Shown one piece after another: positions 48,722 to 55,815 of a DNA stretch of 64,000 bases; the stretch's first letter is position 1; each line of letters begins with the position of its first letter. The stretch lies in the NCBI GenBank assembly GCA_963757115.1, contig CAVWQV010000016.1, positions 100,463-164,462 on the forward strand, written 5' to 3'. The stretch comes from CAVWQV01 sp963757115. Lineage in GTDB: Bacteria > Pseudomonadota > Alphaproteobacteria > Acetobacterales > Acetobacteraceae. The notes below the pieces were generated by a model, which was not told the origin of the DNA, did no database searches, and saw nothing but the letters and a program-made list of their open reading frames with translations. A program made the translations under genes and the position numbers.

Positions 48722-48779
48722 TGGATCGTTTCCTTCCTCCGTTGACTTACTCGCTCCAGGCTACCGGAGAACATGCAGA

Positions 48780-48795
48780 ATGAACAGCTCTTCAT
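48780..48795. promoter_or_regulatory. candidate NmtR operator in the divergent promoter region
   Basis: ATGAACAGCTCTTCAT is symmetric at 14 of 16 positions and lies between the His-rich peptide gene (58 bp away) and nmtR (31 bp away). Its ATGAA/TTCAT arms match the A/T-rich inverted repeats bound by ArsR/SmtB sensors. A second small palindrome, GATAAATTATC, sits at 48812-48822 just before the nmtR ATG and may be a second site. Confidence 0.5.
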
Positions 48796-48826
48796 CTCTG
48801 AGATTCGATGAGATAAATTATCAGGC

Positions 48827-49189
48827 ATGGGACATGGGGTTGAGGGCCGCACCCGACCGGCCGCGCGGCTTGATGCCGCATCCGCCACGCAGGTGGCGAC
48901 CACGCTGCAGGCGTTGGCGACCCCGAGCCGGTTGTTGATCCTGACCACGCTGCGGCAGGGGCCGCGTCCGGTGACCGAGCTGGCCGACGAGATCGGGATG
49001 GAGCACTCGGCGGTCTCTCATCAGCTGCGGCTGCTGCGCAACCTCGGCCTGGTTACCGGCACCCGATCCGGCCGCAGCATCGTCTACAGCCTTTACGACA
49101 GGCACGTCGCCCAACTGCTGGACGAGGCTGTTTACCACAGCGAGCACCTGCGCCTAGGTTTTGCCGAACGACCCCAGACGGCAGGCTGA
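48827..49189 (+). CDS. nmtR: nickel/cobalt-sensing ArsR-SmtB repressor NmtR
   Basis: A 120-aa winged-helix repressor closely resembling M. tuberculosis NmtR (Rv3744), which leaves DNA when it binds Ni or Co. The N-terminus 'MGHGVEGRTRP' retains Gly2-His3, and the C-terminal helix 'DRHVAQLLDEAVYHSEH' retains Asp91, His93, His104 and His107, the ligands described for Ni. The outer histidines at 109 and 116 of the M. tuberculosis protein are Arg and Pro here. The recognition helix is 'MEHSAVSHQLRLLRN'. It probably represses itself and the divergent His-rich gene. Convergent with the Fur-family gene, stops 10 bp apart. Confidence 0.93.
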   Translation: MGHGVEGRTRPAARLDAASATQVATTLQALATPSRLLILTTLRQGPRPVTELADEIGMEHSAVSHQLRLLRNLGLVTGTRSGRSIVYSLYDRHVAQLLDEAVYHSEHLRLGFAERPQTAG

Positions 49190-49199
49190 CCGCCCCGGC

Positions 49200-49682
49200 T
49201 CAGCGCTGATCCGGTTGATCCCCGGTTCCCTGGCATTGCGGGCACAGGCCGTGCAAGGTGAGACCGGCCCGCTCCGACAGGGTGAAAGAACTGCCCACCA
49301 TCGCGTGCTCCAGCGCCGAAGTCAACTGTCCCGCCGGCACTTCGATGATCGAGCCGCATCGGATGCACACTGCGTGATGGTGTGGATCTGCGGCCAACCC
49401 GTAGGTAGTGACGCCGTTTTCGAGGGTCAGCGCGTGCAGCACGCCCTGCTCGACCAGCGTCGTCACGGTCCGGTAGATCGTCGCCAAATCCGGGGGCTGC
49501 GCGTCAACAGGCAGGCAATCACGCAACCGCTGGTCGATCTCGGCGACCGACAGATGACCACTGACGGACTCGAGCACCGCGAGCACCGCGATCCGCGACG
49601 CCATCCGTCGCAGGCCGAGGGCGCGTAACAGCTCACCGATCCGCTCGATGACGGCCGGATCCAGAGCCGACGACTTGGCCAC
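49200..49682 (-). CDS. Fur-family metal-responsive repressor
   Basis: A 160-aa Fur-family regulator (Fur, Zur, Mur or Nur are possible) with helix-turn-helix 'LSVAEIDQRLRDCLP' and 'PPDLATIYRTVTTLVEQGVL', metal region 'ADPHHHAVCIRCGSIIEVP' and a C-terminal 'GLCPQCQG' giving two CxxC pairs for structural zinc. The start is the GTG at 49682; the frame is open upstream, so the exact start is uncertain. It is divergent from nicT across about 200 bp that holds inverted repeats, and beside nmtR, so control of nickel or zinc uptake is likely. Confidence 0.85.
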   Translation of the reverse strand: MAKSSALDPAVIERIGELLRALGLRRMASRIAVLAVLESVSGHLSVAEIDQRLRDCLPVDAQPPDLATIYRTVTTLVEQGVLHALTLENGVTTYGLAADPHHHAVCIRCGSIIEVPAGQLTSALEHAMVGSSFTLSERAGLTLHGLCPQCQGTGDQPDQR

Positions 49683-49708
49683 CGATCCATTATCGCGCCT
49701 GAATGGGT

Positions 49709-49765
49709 GTGATCGCACCAGATGGCACGCCAACTTGTCGTCTGCTGCGCTTTTATTGCGATCAC
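49709..49765. promoter_or_regulatory. inverted repeat in the fur-nicT control region
   Basis: GTGATCGCA (49709-49717) and its exact reverse complement TGCGATCAC (49757-49765) flank 39 bases in the divergent spacer between the Fur-family gene and nicT. The first arm also sits within a near-palindrome, GTGTGATCGCAC. These could be binding sites of the Fur-family or NmtR regulator, though the spacing is longer than usual for a single site. Confidence 0.35.
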
Positions 49766-49888
49766 TGCTCGGGTTCGCAGTACCACCTGCGAAGAGCTTG
49801 CAGCAATCCTGCGAAACTGCCGCAAGACGCTTGTTCGGTGTTTTACCGTTTGTTTGGCAGGAGTTTTCCGAATCGGAGGGGACGCGAC

Positions 49889-51034
49889 ATGCTCGGTGAT
49901 CGCCGGGACGGGCAGTTGTCGGCACGGTGGATAACCCCGAGCGGGCTGACGCCGGACGAGTTCTTGCGGCTGGCATCGATGGCCGCGGTCATTGTCGCGC
50001 TGCACCTCATCGGTTGGATCACCCTGGTTGTGGTGGTTGAGCCCGCACACCTCAGCCTCGGCGGTAAGACATTCGGGATTGGCATCGGCCTGACCGCCTA
50101 CACGCTGGGACTACGGCACGCGTTCGACGCCGACCACATCGCCGCCATCGACAACACCACCCGCAAGCTGATGAACGACGGCGGGCGTCCGCTGGGCGTC
50201 GGATTCTTTTTCTCGCTGGGCCACTCCTCCGTCGTCTTCGGGCTGGCGCTGCTGCTGTCGTTCGGGTTGAAGGCCGTCGTCGGCCCCGTCGGACAGGATT
50301 CGTCGGCGCTGCACCACTACACCGGCCTGATCGGCACGACCGTCTCGGGTGTGTTCCTGTACCTGATCGCGATCATCAACGTCGTCATCCTGGCCGGCAT
50401 CCTGAGCGTGTTCGCACGAATGCGCCAGGGCGGCTACGACGAGGCCGAGCTGGAAGAGCATTTGAACAACCGCGGATTACTCAACCGAGTGCTCGGCCGC
50501 GTCACCAGATCAATCACCGCCTCCTGGCACATGTATCCGGTCGGGTTGTTGTTCGGATTGGGCTTCGACACCGCCACCGAGGTCGTGCTGCTGGTCTTGG
50601 CGGGCACCAGCGCCGCGGCCGGCCTACCCTGGTATGCAATCTTGTGTCTGCCCGTGCTGTTCGCCGCGGGCATGTGCCTACTGGACACCATCGACGGCTC
50701 GTTCATGAATTTCGCTTACGGCTGGGCATTTTCCAACCCGGTCCGGAAGGTTTACTACAACATCGTGGTCACCGGCCTGTCGGTGGTTGTCGCGTTGCTC
50801 ATCGGCAGTGTCGAACTGGCGGGACTGCTGGCCGATCAGCTCGGCTGGAGCGGCGGATTCTGGAACTGGATCGGCGCTCTGAACCTCAATGCCGTCGGCT
50901 TTGTCATCGTCGGCCTGTTCGTCATGACATGGGCTGTGGCGCTGCTTGTCTGGCACTACGGCCGGATCGAGGAGAGATGGCCTGCGGAGCCGCAAATTCT
51001 GCCCGATCGCGCCGAGGCGCTGACATGCGAGTAG
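49889..51034 (+). CDS. nicT: NicT/NixA-family nickel-cobalt permease
   Basis: High-affinity Ni(II)/Co(II) importer of the NiCoT family, 381 aa, eight helices, very like M. tuberculosis NicT (Rv2856). The signature H-x4-D-H in helix 2 is intact as 'LRHAFDADHIAAIDN'; 'FFFSLGHSSVV' and 'GLGFDTATEVVLL' are the other family motifs. GGAGGG precedes ATG 49889. It would feed Ni to [NiFe]-hydrogenase or urease. Located beside nmtR, a Fur-type regulator and the DUF6390 remnant, it points to a hydrogenase-linked nickel locus. Its end overlaps the possible AraC start by 10 bp. Confidence 0.95.
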   Translation: MLGDRRDGQLSARWITPSGLTPDEFLRLASMAAVIVALHLIGWITLVVVVEPAHLSLGGKTFGIGIGLTAYTLGLRHAFDADHIAAIDNTTRKLMNDGGRPLGVGFFFSLGHSSVVFGLALLLSFGLKAVVGPVGQDSSALHHYTGLIGTTVSGVFLYLIAIINVVILAGILSVFARMRQGGYDEAELEEHLNNRGLLNRVLGRVTRSITASWHMYPVGLLFGLGFDTATEVVLLVLAGTSAAAGLPWYAILCLPVLFAAGMCLLDTIDGSFMNFAYGWAFSNPVRKVYYNIVVTGLSVVVALLIGSVELAGLLADQLGWSGGFWNWIGALNLNAVGFVIVGLFVMTWAVALLVWHYGRIEERWPAEPQILPDRAEALTCE

Positions 51035-51987
51035 CTCGTGGCACGGGATCTAGCATCAGCATGCGGACACAAGAAGCGGATGAGGCTCGGGCGATTCTGC
51101 AGGATCGGTTTGGGCGTCACTCGTTGCGGGTCTTAGACCAGCGGCGAACACTTGATTTCACGCTTCGCCAGGCGCGGCTCGATTACATCACCTTCTTCGA
51201 AGTTTCGTACGGCTGTGATGTCGAAGTCTTCACATCGGGGTTGATCGACTGCTATTTACTGCAGCTGACATTGGCAGGGACGTGCGAGGTCACCACGACC
51301 AAAGGCTGGGCGGCGATCGGTCCAGGATGCTTTTATGTGGTAAACCCCAGCACTTCCTATGGCAAACGATGGAGCGGCGATGCCACCCAGCTGATCATCC
51401 AACTTCCGCGCAGGCCCGTTGATCGGCTGGCGAGCGCCGACAGCGATGAACAGCCGGTCATCTTTGACCAATCCGCTAAACCAGTGCCCGGCACGCTCGA
51501 TGACCTAGTCAAGTTCTTATGGCGGGATCTCACGACGCACGGCCGTATGCGCTCGAGTGCGATCGACCGGAGCGCGAGCATGCATCTAGTGAGAGCCATG
51601 CTGCACTTACTTCCGAATTCGGCCGATGCGGTCGTCGAGTCAAATGATCTGCCGGCTTGCCTGCCTCGCGCGGATCGGTACATCAAGCGAAACCTCGCTC
51701 ACGACATTGGGCTGGCAGACATCGCCGATGCCGCCGGCGTCAGCGCCCGATCTTTGGAATGCGCGTTCCGCCGCCACTGGCGCACCACACCGGTCACCCA
51801 TGTCCGCAACCTGCGGCTGGAAGCTGCCCACCGTCTGCTCACTGATCCGGTTGACGCAATGTCCGTTACGGATGCAGCCCTTGCTGCTGGCTTTACGCAT
51901 CTGGGCCGTTTTTCCCAGGGCTACACGCGCCGGTTCGGCGAACTCCCCTCCCAGTCCCGACGCCGCGCCCTCGCAGCCACGAATTGA
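51025..51987 (+). CDS. AraC-family transcriptional regulator
   Basis: A 320-aa regulator with an N-terminal cupin-like ligand domain ('LTLAGTCEVTTTKGWAAIGP' and 'VVNPSTSYGKRW') and C-terminal paired helix-turn-helix motifs ('DIADAAGVSARSLECAFRRH' and 'SVTDAALAAGFTHLGRFSQG'). This AraC type is common in actinobacteria, often controlling catabolic genes. ATG 51025 overlaps the nicT stop and has GAGG upstream; ATG 51061 is an alternative. Its target is unknown; both nicT and the PE/PPE genes are adjacent. Confidence 0.85.
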   Translation: MRVARGTGSSISMRTQEADEARAILQDRFGRHSLRVLDQRRTLDFTLRQARLDYITFFEVSYGCDVEVFTSGLIDCYLLQLTLAGTCEVTTTKGWAAIGPGCFYVVNPSTSYGKRWSGDATQLIIQLPRRPVDRLASADSDEQPVIFDQSAKPVPGTLDDLVKFLWRDLTTHGRMRSSAIDRSASMHLVRAMLHLLPNSADAVVESNDLPACLPRADRYIKRNLAHDIGLADIADAAGVSARSLECAFRRHWRTTPVTHVRNLRLEAAHRLLTDPVDAMSVTDAALAAGFTHLGRFSQGYTRRFGELPSQSRRRALAATN

Positions 51988-52335
51988 TCCATTCGCAACG
52001 CCATCCGTCGGCTGGCTCGTCGATCTCAACCCTTGAGCGAACATGGTTTGTTTAAACATTGGCCGTCTTCGACGTTCGGCCCTAGGCTCTCGCACTAAGC
52101 CGCTGCGCCTCAATGGAATCGGCTCGGTGCTGAGGAAGCTTCGCCTAACTGCGACCGAGTCGATCGCGATACGCCTATCTGACGCGCGGGTCGGACGACA
52201 TTCAAATCGACAGCCGGACAACGGAAAGTGGATAGTCAATGTCGTCAGCGGATAGCAAACATGCATGCAGAAGCGCATCATTCTCCCGGGCTTAAGGCGG
52301 ACAAGCACCGTCTGTTTTCGCGAAGGAGAGAATCC
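51988..52335. promoter_or_regulatory. spacer upstream of the PE-PPE operon
   Basis: No gene is supportable in these 348 bp. They must contain the PE promoter and, just before its ATG, the ribosome site AAGGAGAG. A 70-residue open frame at 52043-52255 has no family features or initiation site and is probably chance. Confidence 0.5.
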
Positions 52336-52635
52336 ATGTCATTCGTTACTGCACAACCGGAAATGCTAGCCGCGGCCGCGAGCAATTTGCAGGGTATCGG
52401 CTCTGCGGTGGCCACCCAGAATGCGGCTGCGGCTGCGCCGACGACCGGTGTGGCGCCGGCCGCTGCCGATGAGGTGTCGGCGCTAACGGCGGCACAGTTC
52501 GCCGCGCACGCCCGGATGTATCAGGCGGTCAGCGTCCAGGCTGGCGCGATTCATGAGATGTTCGTGACCATCCTGCGGACCAGCGCCGGTTCGTATGCGG
52601 CGACAGAGGCCGCCAACGCGGTCGCGGCCCGCTGA
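52336..52635 (+). CDS. PE-family protein
   Basis: A 99-aa PE protein: Pro8-Glu9 in 'MSFVTAQPEMLAAAASNLQG', followed by the helical hairpin and the general type VII secretion signal 'YQAVSVQAGAIHEMF' (Y-x-x-x-E-like spacing). It consists of the PE domain alone, which normally forms a heterodimer with the PPE protein encoded next and is secreted through an ESX system, most likely ESX-5. Ribosome site AAGGAGAG; the PPE gene begins 17 bp downstream. Confidence 0.95.
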   Translation: MSFVTAQPEMLAAAASNLQGIGSAVATQNAAAAAPTTGVAPAAADEVSALTAAQFAAHARMYQAVSVQAGAIHEMFVTILRTSAGSYAATEAANAVAAR

Positions 52636-52652
52636 GCGCCGGAGATTCAGTG

Positions 52653-53265
52653 ATGGATTTTGCGGTGTTACCGCCGGAGATCAACTCCGCGCGGATGTAT
52701 TCCGGTCCCGGCGCCGAGCCGATGCTGACCGCTGCGGCGGCCTGGGACGGGCTGGCCACCATGTTGAGTTCGGCGGCCTCCTCCTACGGCTCGGTCATCT
52801 CAGGACTGACCAGCGGCAGCTGGCTAGGTCCGGCCTCGGGCTCGATGGCGGCCGCCGCCACACCCTATGTGGCGTGGATGAACGCCACCGCCGCGCAGGC
52901 AAATCAGGCGGCCACCCAGGCCAAGACTGCCGCGAGCGCCTATGAGACCGCGTTCGCGATGACGGTCCCCCCACCGGTGATCGCAGCCAACCGCGCTCAG
53001 CTTTCCTCGCTAGTGACAACCAACGTGCTAGGCCAAAACACCCCGGCGATCGCGGCCACCGAGGCCCAGTACGGCGCAATGTGGGCCCAAGACATCGCCG
53101 CAATGGATGGCTATGCCAGCACCTCGGCGGCCGCAACCACGGTGACCCCATTCACCACGCCGCAGTCCACCGCCAACCCGGCCGGGCTGACCGGCCAAGC
53201 CGCCGCGGTCACCCAAGCCAGCGGCACGTCGGCCGCCACCAACGCGTCGACGCTGTCCGGGCTGC
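52653..53265 (+). repeat. first copy of a near-identical 613-bp PPE repeat
   Basis: Matches 54338-54950 with about four substitutions in 613 bp (about 99% identity), at a constant offset of 1,685 bp. Beyond 53265 the two genes diverge completely. This marks a recent duplication or gene-conversion tract limited to the PPE domain. Confidence 0.9.
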
Positions 53266-54035
53266 AGATCACGACGCCCGGGTCGGACACCCTCACGACA
53301 GGGTTCGCTGGAATTCTGAATGACCTGAGTGGGACGAATGGGAACCCAATCGGGACGATCCTCAACGGCAATTTAGCGAGCAACACCTCCAACGCATTTA
53401 CCTCTAACGGCGAGATAGCCCCGTATGCCTTCGCGTCTACCGCAGCGGGTCTGGTCTCCGCGAACGGTGGCACAGATGCCGGTGGCGCGGATGGCGATGG
53501 TGCGGACTCAAACCCGGCTGACGGCGGGTCGGCACCGGCCGTGGGCGAGGGGGCCGGTCCGGCGGCCGACTCGGGCGCCGGGGATGCCGGGTTGGTACCG
53601 GCTGCAGGGCAGGGCCTCGGTCCGGGGGCAGGCGCGCTGGGGTCAGCGGTCGTCCCGGACCTGCACGCGGCGGCGCCGTCGGCGGAGATGGGCCGGGCGA
53701 ACCCGGTCGGGCCGTTGTCGGTGCCGCCAAACTGGCCCGCGACCGAGTCGACAATCAGCCGTGGCGCGGCGGCGTTGCCGGGTACCGGCCCCGGTGCCGC
53801 CCCGATGGTGGCCGCAGGTGGGCCGGCAGGCAGGTCCGCGGTACCGGTGGTTGGGCTCCGCCGACGCCGGCCTGTGCCGAAGTACGGGTTCCGCCCCGTC
53901 GTGATGGCACGCCCCCTGGACGCCGGCGAGCACGTCAAGGCGGCAGAAAGCCATACAACTGGGCGCACAACTCAGCACCGATCCGCACCAGTTCTGAAGA
54001 ATGAGGGCCGGCCGGTTCGATATGCAAGCCCGTGA
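52653..54035 (+). CDS. PPE-family protein (PPE-SVP subgroup) with extended C-terminus
   Basis: A 460-aa PPE protein. The PPE domain begins 'MDFAVLPPEINSARMYSGPG' and has the W-x-G turn in 'GSWLGPASGSM', where the PE partner docks. After about residue 205 comes a Gly/Asp/Ala-rich stretch, then the SVP motif 'GPLSVPPNW' and the tail 'KYGFRPVVMARPLDAG'. About 35 residues continue past that usual end, probably a read-through of a lost stop or an adapted tail. The first 613 bp nearly duplicate the next PPE gene. Probably exported with PE by ESX-5. Confidence 0.93.
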   Translation: MDFAVLPPEINSARMYSGPGAEPMLTAAAAWDGLATMLSSAASSYGSVISGLTSGSWLGPASGSMAAAATPYVAWMNATAAQANQAATQAKTAASAYETAFAMTVPPPVIAANRAQLSSLVTTNVLGQNTPAIAATEAQYGAMWAQDIAAMDGYASTSAAATTVTPFTTPQSTANPAGLTGQAAAVTQASGTSAATNASTLSGLQITTPGSDTLTTGFAGILNDLSGTNGNPIGTILNGNLASNTSNAFTSNGEIAPYAFASTAAGLVSANGGTDAGGADGDGADSNPADGGSAPAVGEGAGPAADSGAGDAGLVPAAGQGLGPGAGALGSAVVPDLHAAAPSAEMGRANPVGPLSVPPNWPATESTISRGAAALPGTGPGAAPMVAAGGPAGRSAVPVVGLRRRRPVPKYGFRPVVMARPLDAGEHVKAAESHTTGRTTQHRSAPVLKNEGRPVRYASP

Positions 54036-54158
54036 GGCCCGCACGATGGGACAGCCTCGCAGGACATCTCCTACCGCCCGGCAGAGCCGGTGCTGCTATC
54101 CGCCGCACGGCATGCGCCAGCCAACCAACCGTTCACGCACGTTAGGCAAACGGCCACA

Positions 54159-54338
54159 ATGACAATCACCTATCAAGTCGGCGACATCGAGGCGCAGGCA
54201 GCCACCGTACAGGCTCGGGACTTGGCGTCGTCGGAGACCGAATACCAAGCCATCATCCGCGCTGCGCGCGCCGCCGCGAAGGTGTGCGGCGGCACCGGGT
54301 CGGTGGGCTGCCAATTCACGACCCAACCGGTGTCGTGA
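54159..54338 (+). pseudogene. truncated EsxN-like (WXG100) gene remnant
   Basis: A 59-aa remnant of an ESX-5 type WXG100 protein of the EsxN/EsxI (Mtb9.9) group. The start 'MTITYQVGDIEAQAATVQA' matches the family's 'MTINYQFGDVDAHGAMIRAQ' pattern, and 'GGTGSVGCQ' matches 'FWGGAGSVACQ'. The diagnostic Trp of WGG is Cys ('VCGG'), and the C-terminal half, including the export signal, is missing. It should not fold or be secreted normally. The stop TGA overlaps the following PPE ATG (TGATG), so it may survive as a leader cistron coupling PPE translation. Confidence 0.7.
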
Positions 54339-54950
54339 TGGGTTTTGCGATGTTACCGCCGGAGATCAACTCCGCGCGGATGTATTCCGGTCCCGGCGCC
54401 GAGCCGATGCTGACCGCTGCGGCGGCCTGGGACGGGCTGGCCACCATGTTGAGTTCGGCGGCCTCCTCCTACGGCTCGGTCATCTCAGGACTGACCAGCG
54501 GCAGCTGGCTAGGTCCGGCCTCGGGCTCGATGGCGGCCGCCGCCACACCCTATGTGGCGTGGATGAACGCCACCGCCGCGCAGGCAAATCAGGCGGCCAC
54601 CCAGGCCAAGGCTGCCGCGAGCGCCTATGAGACCGCGTTCGCGATGACGGTCCCCCCACCGGTGATCGCAGCCAACCGCGCTCAGCTTTCCTCGCTAGTG
54701 ACAACCAACGTGCTAGGCCAAAACACCCCGGCGATCGCGGCCACCGAGGCCCAGTACGGCGCAATGTGGGCCCAAGACATCGCCGCAATGGATGGCTATG
54801 CCAGCACCTCGGCGGCCGCAACCACGGTGACCCCGTTCACCACGCCGCAGTCCACCGCCAACCCGGCCGGGCTGACCGGCCAAGCCGCCGCGGTCACCCA
54901 AGCCAGCGGCACGTCGGCCGCCACCAACGCGTCGACGCTGTCCGGGCTGC
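54338..54950 (+). repeat. second copy of the 613-bp PPE repeat
   Basis: Second member of the pair described for 52653-53265. Differences seen are at the second and sixth codons, at one Thr/Ala codon (AAGACT versus AAGGCT region) and one silent site (CCA versus CCG). Divergence begins abruptly after the codons for Ser-Gly-Leu. Confidence 0.9.
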
Positions 54951-55546
54951 TTTCCGGGCTGGAGGGGCTTACCTCATCCACGGATTCCTCATCAGAGCTT
55001 ACCGATATCGCGAATCTCCTTGGAGGTACGGATGCGTCGGCCCTGGGGTCCTTCCTCAACTCCAATTTGGTTACCAATACCGGGATCAACGGAATTATCG
55101 CCGGCGGACCGTTTAACCCGACGGGAATCATCGATGCCATGCTGGCTACCAGCGCCCTCGGGGCGGCCAGCGGGGCGGCTGGTAACGCGGCTAGTGCGCT
55201 GGCGCCGGCGGTGGGCGAGGCGGTCGGTCCGGTGGCGGGCGCACTGGGGTCAGCGGGCTTCCCCGGCCTGGGCGCGGCTGCGGCGTCGGCGGGTATGGGC
55301 CGGGCGAGCCTGGTCGGGGCGTTGTCGGTGCCCCAGAGCTGGGCCGCAACGGGGGCGACGGTCAGCCCGGTTGCCGCGACGGCGCTACAAGGCACCAGCC
55401 TGGGTGCCGCACCGATGATGGCGGGAAGTCCGCCGTTAGGCATGCCCGGGGTACCGGCGGCAAGTATGGCTGAAAACGACTTCGAGGAGATTCCGGAATA
55501 CGGGTTTCGCTCCATCTTGATTTCACGCCTACTGGGCGTCGGATAG
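54338..55546 (+). CDS. second PPE-family protein (PPE-SVP subgroup)
   Basis: A 402-aa PPE protein beginning 'MGFAMLPPEINSARMYSGPG', with the same PPE domain as the upstream gene but a different C-terminal half ('LSGLEGLTSSTDSS', then Gly/Ala-rich), the SVP motif 'GALSVPQSW', and the regular tail 'EYGFRSILISRLLGVG'. The start overlaps the Esx remnant stop. It has no adjacent PE of its own and may share the one upstream. Likely an ESX-5 substrate at the cell surface. Confidence 0.93.
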   Translation: MGFAMLPPEINSARMYSGPGAEPMLTAAAAWDGLATMLSSAASSYGSVISGLTSGSWLGPASGSMAAAATPYVAWMNATAAQANQAATQAKAAASAYETAFAMTVPPPVIAANRAQLSSLVTTNVLGQNTPAIAATEAQYGAMWAQDIAAMDGYASTSAAATTVTPFTTPQSTANPAGLTGQAAAVTQASGTSAATNASTLSGLLSGLEGLTSSTDSSSELTDIANLLGGTDASALGSFLNSNLVTNTGINGIIAGGPFNPTGIIDAMLATSALGAASGAAGNAASALAPAVGEAVGPVAGALGSAGFPGLGAAAASAGMGRASLVGALSVPQSWAATGATVSPVAATALQGTSLGAAPMMAGSPPLGMPGVPAASMAENDFEEIPEYGFRSILISRLLGVG

Positions 55547-55557
55547 CAGAAGAGAAG

Positions 55558-55770
55558 CTAGAGGCCCTGTTGCCGGCGGCAGGAGTGATGGGCCCCGGGG
55601 CCGGCTGGTTGGGAAGCGCCCCCATGAGTGCGCCCGCGGTCGCGGCCGGCATGCCGATGACGTCGCCCTTGTCGATGGCGGGGTTGGCCGGCAACGGGTC
55701 CTCCCTGAATGTTGTGCCTAAGTACGGTTTCAAGCCCACGGTGATAGGACGTTCGCCGCTCGGTGGATAA
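55558..55770 (+). pseudogene. orphan PPE C-terminal tail
   Basis: Just after the second PPE stop an open stretch encodes 'SMAGLAGNGSSLNVVPKYGF' and 'KPTVIGRSPLGG' and a stop. This closely resembles the PPE-SVP tail (compare 'VPKYGFRPVVMARPLDAG' of the first PPE gene). No PPE domain or start precedes it. It is best read as the leftover 3' end of an older PPE gene whose front was replaced by recombination, or by a frameshift in the existing gene. Confidence 0.65.
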
Positions 55771-55815
55771 CATCGCCGTGAACTCTGGGGCGCGCGGGGC
55801 TGACACACTGGCCGG

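Noticed and set aside
52043..52255. A 70-residue gene between the AraC gene and PE
   Set aside because: No ribosome site, family signature or sensible composition; it is more likely PE upstream region.
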